Shown here one piece after another: positions 60,364 to 64,000 of a stretch of 64,000 nucleotides of DNA (its first letter is position 1; every line of letters starts with the position of its first letter). The stretch lies in NCBI GenBank assembly GCA_029449235.1, contig JANATG010000015.1, forward strand, positions 1,488,001 through 1,552,000, in the 5' to 3' direction. Source of the DNA: Linnemannia schmuckeri (Eukaryota > Mortierellomycota > Mortierellomycetes > Mortierellales > Mortierellaceae). The position numbers and the translations under genes were made by a program. Below the pieces are notes generated by a model. That model did no database searches, was not told the origin of the DNA, and worked only from the letters and a program-made list of their open reading frames with translations.

Positions 60364-62285
60364 ATAATAATGCAATGCAAGCTTGATTTTGTTTTGTTCT
60401 TATTGGGTGTTTTCTCTTTGGCAGGAATCTTGAAAAAGGTGCTAATCAAGAGCGTCCTTTCTTATTTTTAAAAAATAGATCAAAGTCGAAAGAACATCCC
60501 ATGACATCTTCTAGCATGAAAGTATTATTCGAATAGGAGAATATTAATAACTCTGGAGCCAAGCCACATCGCCCTGAGGTTGGCACAAAGAGTAGGCACT
60601 AATGGCTGAAACGTGTCAAAGGAATTCAGTTCAACTCAATTGTTTAGCTGAACGTGTATAATTTGTTTGTTTTTGTTTGCATAATATTTAGTCGTTATTG
60701 GGCATTCTTGTCGCAAATCCGTGGTCCTGATCCCAGGAGCCAGAATATAATCATGAAATGGCGGTTCGAATCCACTACGTGCACCAGCGACGTGTGCACC
60801 GGCGATGACATCTCGCCCAAAAAAAGCTTATTGTTGTAGGAAAAAGAAAACTGCGACGCTAAAACGAAAACTAGATATCGGCATGTCGAGAGTAACCGAA
60901 CGAAATGTGGCCGAAGTAGGTAAGGATGGTTTTCTACAGAAACATGAACCCGGCAGTATACGTTTGAATTTGGACCGCACCGCTGTAGTGTGAGGACTAA
61001 CGAGTGTCCTCACCTGTCATTTTCTTCCGACACAATAATAGTATGCACATCGACAACGTATCCGGAATATTTTTGTGAATGTTAGGGATGCCCGCTGATA
61101 TCTGGAAGCATGACTGCATTATATATTGCATATTATCCCAGTGTCAAACGATCGAAGGTGTATCCAAAATGTAAGTTCTATGCCCTTTTATGTTCGCTCA
61201 AAAATCTTTTGCTGATGCACAGACGCGTTTGGTCGCTAAAAATGGTTTTACGTTTCATTGATCATCCTTTTCTTTTCTAGCTAGTCGTTGGTTTTAAAAA
61301 CACGAGTTATCATCGTGGTGTCATACAGACGCGAAAACAAGGTATTCTGAGATGGCAAGGACTTCGCATTAAAATCCAAGTCCAATAAGTTCACATTCAA
61401 TCGCTTGTTGTGAACTCATTGGCCCAATCGCAGGTGCTCAAGTATGGATATCGGTTGTCTGAAGGGTTCCACCGCTGACACCAGAATGATAGTCATCATG
61501 GCGATCTAAAACCAGATATCCTGGTCTTCGACGATCGGTGCATCATGATCGTGGATTTTACAACCTTTGTATCAACCGTGAAGACGGTAGAGCAATATCA
61601 ACCGATCGACCATACCAATCATGTAGTCTTTTTTTTTTTTTTTTTTGGTCTGTGCTATGTTTTTACTTTTTGCCAACCCGGCAGCTAACCCACTCTTTTT
61701 TTTTTCTAATTTTGCTGTAGATTGTAGTGGAGAAAGCTGGCCTCCAAAGCGCATGCCTTTGTTTGTCAGTTATTGGCGGTTCTCTTGCAGTCAACTGACA
61801 TACGAGTCGACAGTCTCTGCGTGCTGAAGCAGTCCATCGGTGCAGTGGAATGAAATGAATGGATCCGAACACCATGAAAATTTACAGATGACTGAGTTTG
61901 GAGCCGGATACGAAAAATGTGCCCGAGAAAAAAAAAGTCGTCCGTGAAAAAGTGGCATCACTCCGAAAGGGCCGACAATGCGGATCGTGTGAAACTTTAT
62001 TTTTAATGAAGTGGTATAAGATACTTAGAAAAAATGACAAGTATACATAACGCCTGCGTACAAAAACCGTCGATTTTGGTGGCAAAAATACCCCACAAAA
62101 AAAAAGGCGAGAGTCCGAGGGAACAAGAAGATGGCTCTACGATGCACTTCTTTTCATTCCTTTCGCCTTTCAGCGGTGGCGGCCTGGTGATCCTCTTGTT
62201 TCTTTAAATACTCGTCGACGCACATGTTCTCCTTTCTTACTTCTTCCTCACCTTCCTTCTTATTCTACCTTGAGAACCAACCAAC
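60364..62285. other. Intergenic, no recognised gene
   Basis: AT-rich sequence with short frames only, including a 62-codon basic frame at 60805-60993 (+). T runs lie at 61629-61646 and near 61697. No repeat, RNA gene or domain is recognised. Confidence 0.35.
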
Positions 62286-62860
62286 ATGTGGCGCAATAGG
62301 TGGACCGTTTACGATGGTACGGCTACATTCGAAGGTATCCAATGTCCTCCACTTCTTCCTATCCAAATCCCCCTCCCTTCTTTCTTCAGCCTACACCCCA
62401 TCCCACGATATCATCTCTCGTCAACGCCGCCCATCACTAACTCATTCTCTTCCCCATCTCACCTCCCTTACTTTCCCACTTCTTCAACTTTTCTTCCCAT
62501 AGGCAAACCCGAGGACCGCACGGCCACAGAAGACAAGAAGCAATCGCCCAACACCTGAACGGTCAGAACCCCAACTACAGGTTCAAGGTCGAACAGAGCG
62601 ACCCCGAGTTCTTTGCAGAGGTGACCTGGGACCATGGACCCCCGCCGTTCATGAAAGCAGCCGTGCCTCAACACAAGTTTCACCTCATCTTCAATCTCGG
62701 TCCCCTACTATGGTTTAACAAGGTGGAGGAGTGCGATTCAACCCCTCGGTCAAGCCGGCGGCAGCGGCAACAGCCACTAAAGAGCAGCAAAAAGTTCAGG
62801 AAGTTCCGAGAAGATCGCCCATGTTCTCCCTTGATGTTGTTCCTTGATGTTCTCCCTTGA
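62286..62860 (+). pseudogene. Possible two-exon gene broken by a frameshift
   Basis: Exon 1, 62286-62334 (MWRNRWTVYDGTATFE), joins by a GT-AG intron with a pyrimidine-rich acceptor (ending at 62502) to a second exon in phase (GKPEDRTATEDKK), which then meets a TGA at 62556. A shift of frame around 62535 leads into a much more convincing stretch (AIAQHLNGQNPNYRFKVEQS, DPEFFAEVTWDHGPPPFMKA, HKFHLIFNLGPLLWFNK) that runs to a TGA at 62858. The family is not recognised. Either the gene is broken or the true splice site differs. Confidence 0.35.
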
Positions 62861-62975
62861 TGTTGTCCTTAGGTGTCATCCCTTGATGCTGTCTATTGGT
62901 GTTGTCCCTTGGTACTGTCTGTCTATTGGTGTTGTCAATTGGTGTTGTCCCTTAATCTTTTGTTCCCTTGATTTT
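62826..62975. repeat. Degenerate 13-16 bp tandem repeat (CCCTTGATGTTGT type)
   Basis: About ten imperfect copies of a C(C)TTGATGTTGTC / TTGGTGTTGTCCC unit. Related CCTTGATCTTTTTT copies are scattered from 63400 to 63840. Confidence 0.7.
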
Positions 62976-64000
62976 CCTCGCCCTTTGATATTTTGATCGT
63001 TCCATGCTTTGTCACTCTTTTTATTTTTGGATTGGTTTTCTTGGTGATAAGGTGGAATATGTACCCCTTAATTGATACGAAAATAATGCATGTGAACAAA
63101 AGCATCAACAACGCGACCTCGAATTCCTGCGGAAGCAAGGACTGAAAGAGCCGACATCGAAGGATCGAAAATCAACGTTGCAATGAACGATTGGCTACCA
63201 CAAGCTAGTTAAGCTCATGCCCTTTTCAATTACCACACGGAGAGACGTGTTCTCATCAAACTCCACTCCATAGGCGACGCGTTCAACTTCTTTGTCGTGT
63301 CTCTACGCCATGACCGCCTCCCCATTCATTGTGACTACCTACTCTCTCCCTCTTTTCCCCTCTTTTTTTTTTTGCGTCTTCTTTTCCCAGACTGCCTTTG
63401 ATCTTTTTTGCATTCCTCCTTTCCCGTCTGCGCATGATTTTGGTGCGTCTCTCCTTCCCTAATATTTTTTTATCCTTCCTTTTCCATGTCCTTTCCCTTC
63501 ATGCCTTGGTTTTCTCATCCCTTGATCTTTTTTGTATGCCTGCCCTTGATCTTTTTTCATGCCTTGGTTTTTTCCTCACCCATAATCATTTCCATCCCTT
63601 AGACTTTTCATACCTTTCTCTTTTGCTATCCCTTTATCTTTCTTCACCGTTAGCTCCTTCTATTAGTGGGTGGATAACCGTTGCTTACCAAAATCTGCTT
63701 CGCTTCAGTATGATAAGAAGAGCCGATGTCAAAGGCCATATCGCTATGGACGCTTGGCTGCCACAAGCCACAATATAGTTGTCCGGCATCCCTTTGATCT
63801 TTTCAGCGTCCCCTTTCTTTTTTTTCCGCATCCCCTTGATCTGTTTGGTGTTCACTTGGTTTGTTTTCCCTGTCCATGCCCAAATGACGACGACTTGTGT
63901 CTTTACGGCCCTCCTCACGTATATAAAGAAATCTCATCTACCCTGCGTCTTGCACCGACACATCTGATCCTATCTCACTACTCATGCCATAAAAGCAGCC
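62976..64000. other. Low-complexity end region with a dispersed repeated segment
   Basis: CT-rich DNA with CCTTTGATCTTTTTT-like motifs near 63405, 63520, 63543, 63790 and 63832. Two related segments lie at 63149-63211 and 63720-63776 (AGCCGA...GGCTxCCACAAGC), each reading on the plus strand as RADIEGSKINVAMNDWLPQA and RADVKGHIAMDAWLPQA. No complete gene is seen up to the window edge. Confidence 0.4.

Noticed and set aside
60700..60790. tRNA-like GGTTCGAATCC T-loop sequence
   Set aside because: The flanking bases do not form a proper T stem, and no acceptor, D or anticodon arms fit.

Overview
The window looks like nuclear DNA of a filamentous fungus. It has short GT-AG introns (mostly 85-250 bp), long pyrimidine-rich and CA-rich leaders, glutamine-rich regulators, a fungal Skn7-type HSF/response-regulator protein, a group III (Nik1-type) hybrid histidine kinase, a Hos4-like ankyrin protein and a GPI mannosyltransferase. 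The general style, including many decaying F-box/LRR genes, suggests an early-diverging Mortierella-like fungus; that placement is inference. I see no rRNA, convincing tRNA, CRISPR or prokaryotic operon.

Layout. 1-353 (+): the 3' end of a Gln-rich protein. 521-2778 (-): six-exon GPI10/PIG-B mannosyltransferase. About 4757-10486 (+): a 1.7-kilo-residue ankyrin protein resembling Hos4 of the Set3 histone deacetylase complex. 11500-14695 (-): three broken genes, one of them F-box. 17157-20695 (-): a five-exon SKN7-like transcription factor/response regulator. 20.7-31.3 kb: about 10 kb without a recognisable gene, containing microsatellites and a 183-bp Tc1/pogo-like MITE. 31359-43594 (+): a ten-exon, 3368-residue hybrid histidine kinase carrying 26 tandem 92-residue HAMP units. 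43.8-51.3 kb: a gene graveyard with five F-box/LRR remnants and a dead RNase T1/N1-family gene. 51800-54563 (-): a three-exon bZIP protein with a single membrane span directly after the zipper, an ATF6/CREB3-like layout. 54.6-64 kb: mostly non-coding or low-complexity sequence with two or three coding relics and simple degenerate repeats.

How the genes relate. The histidine kinase and the Skn7-like regulator are divergent neighbours and belong to the same kind of phosphorelay (osmotic, oxidative and cell-wall stress; target of phenylpyrrole and dicarboximide fungicides in other fungi). The bZIP protein would fit ER or membrane stress signalling, and GPI10 works in the ER on GPI-anchor assembly. 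The strongest candidates for something undescribed are the hugely expanded poly-HAMP kinase, with its recent internal block duplication and introns at unit boundaries, and the membrane-tethered bZIP factor, which is unexpected in a fungus.
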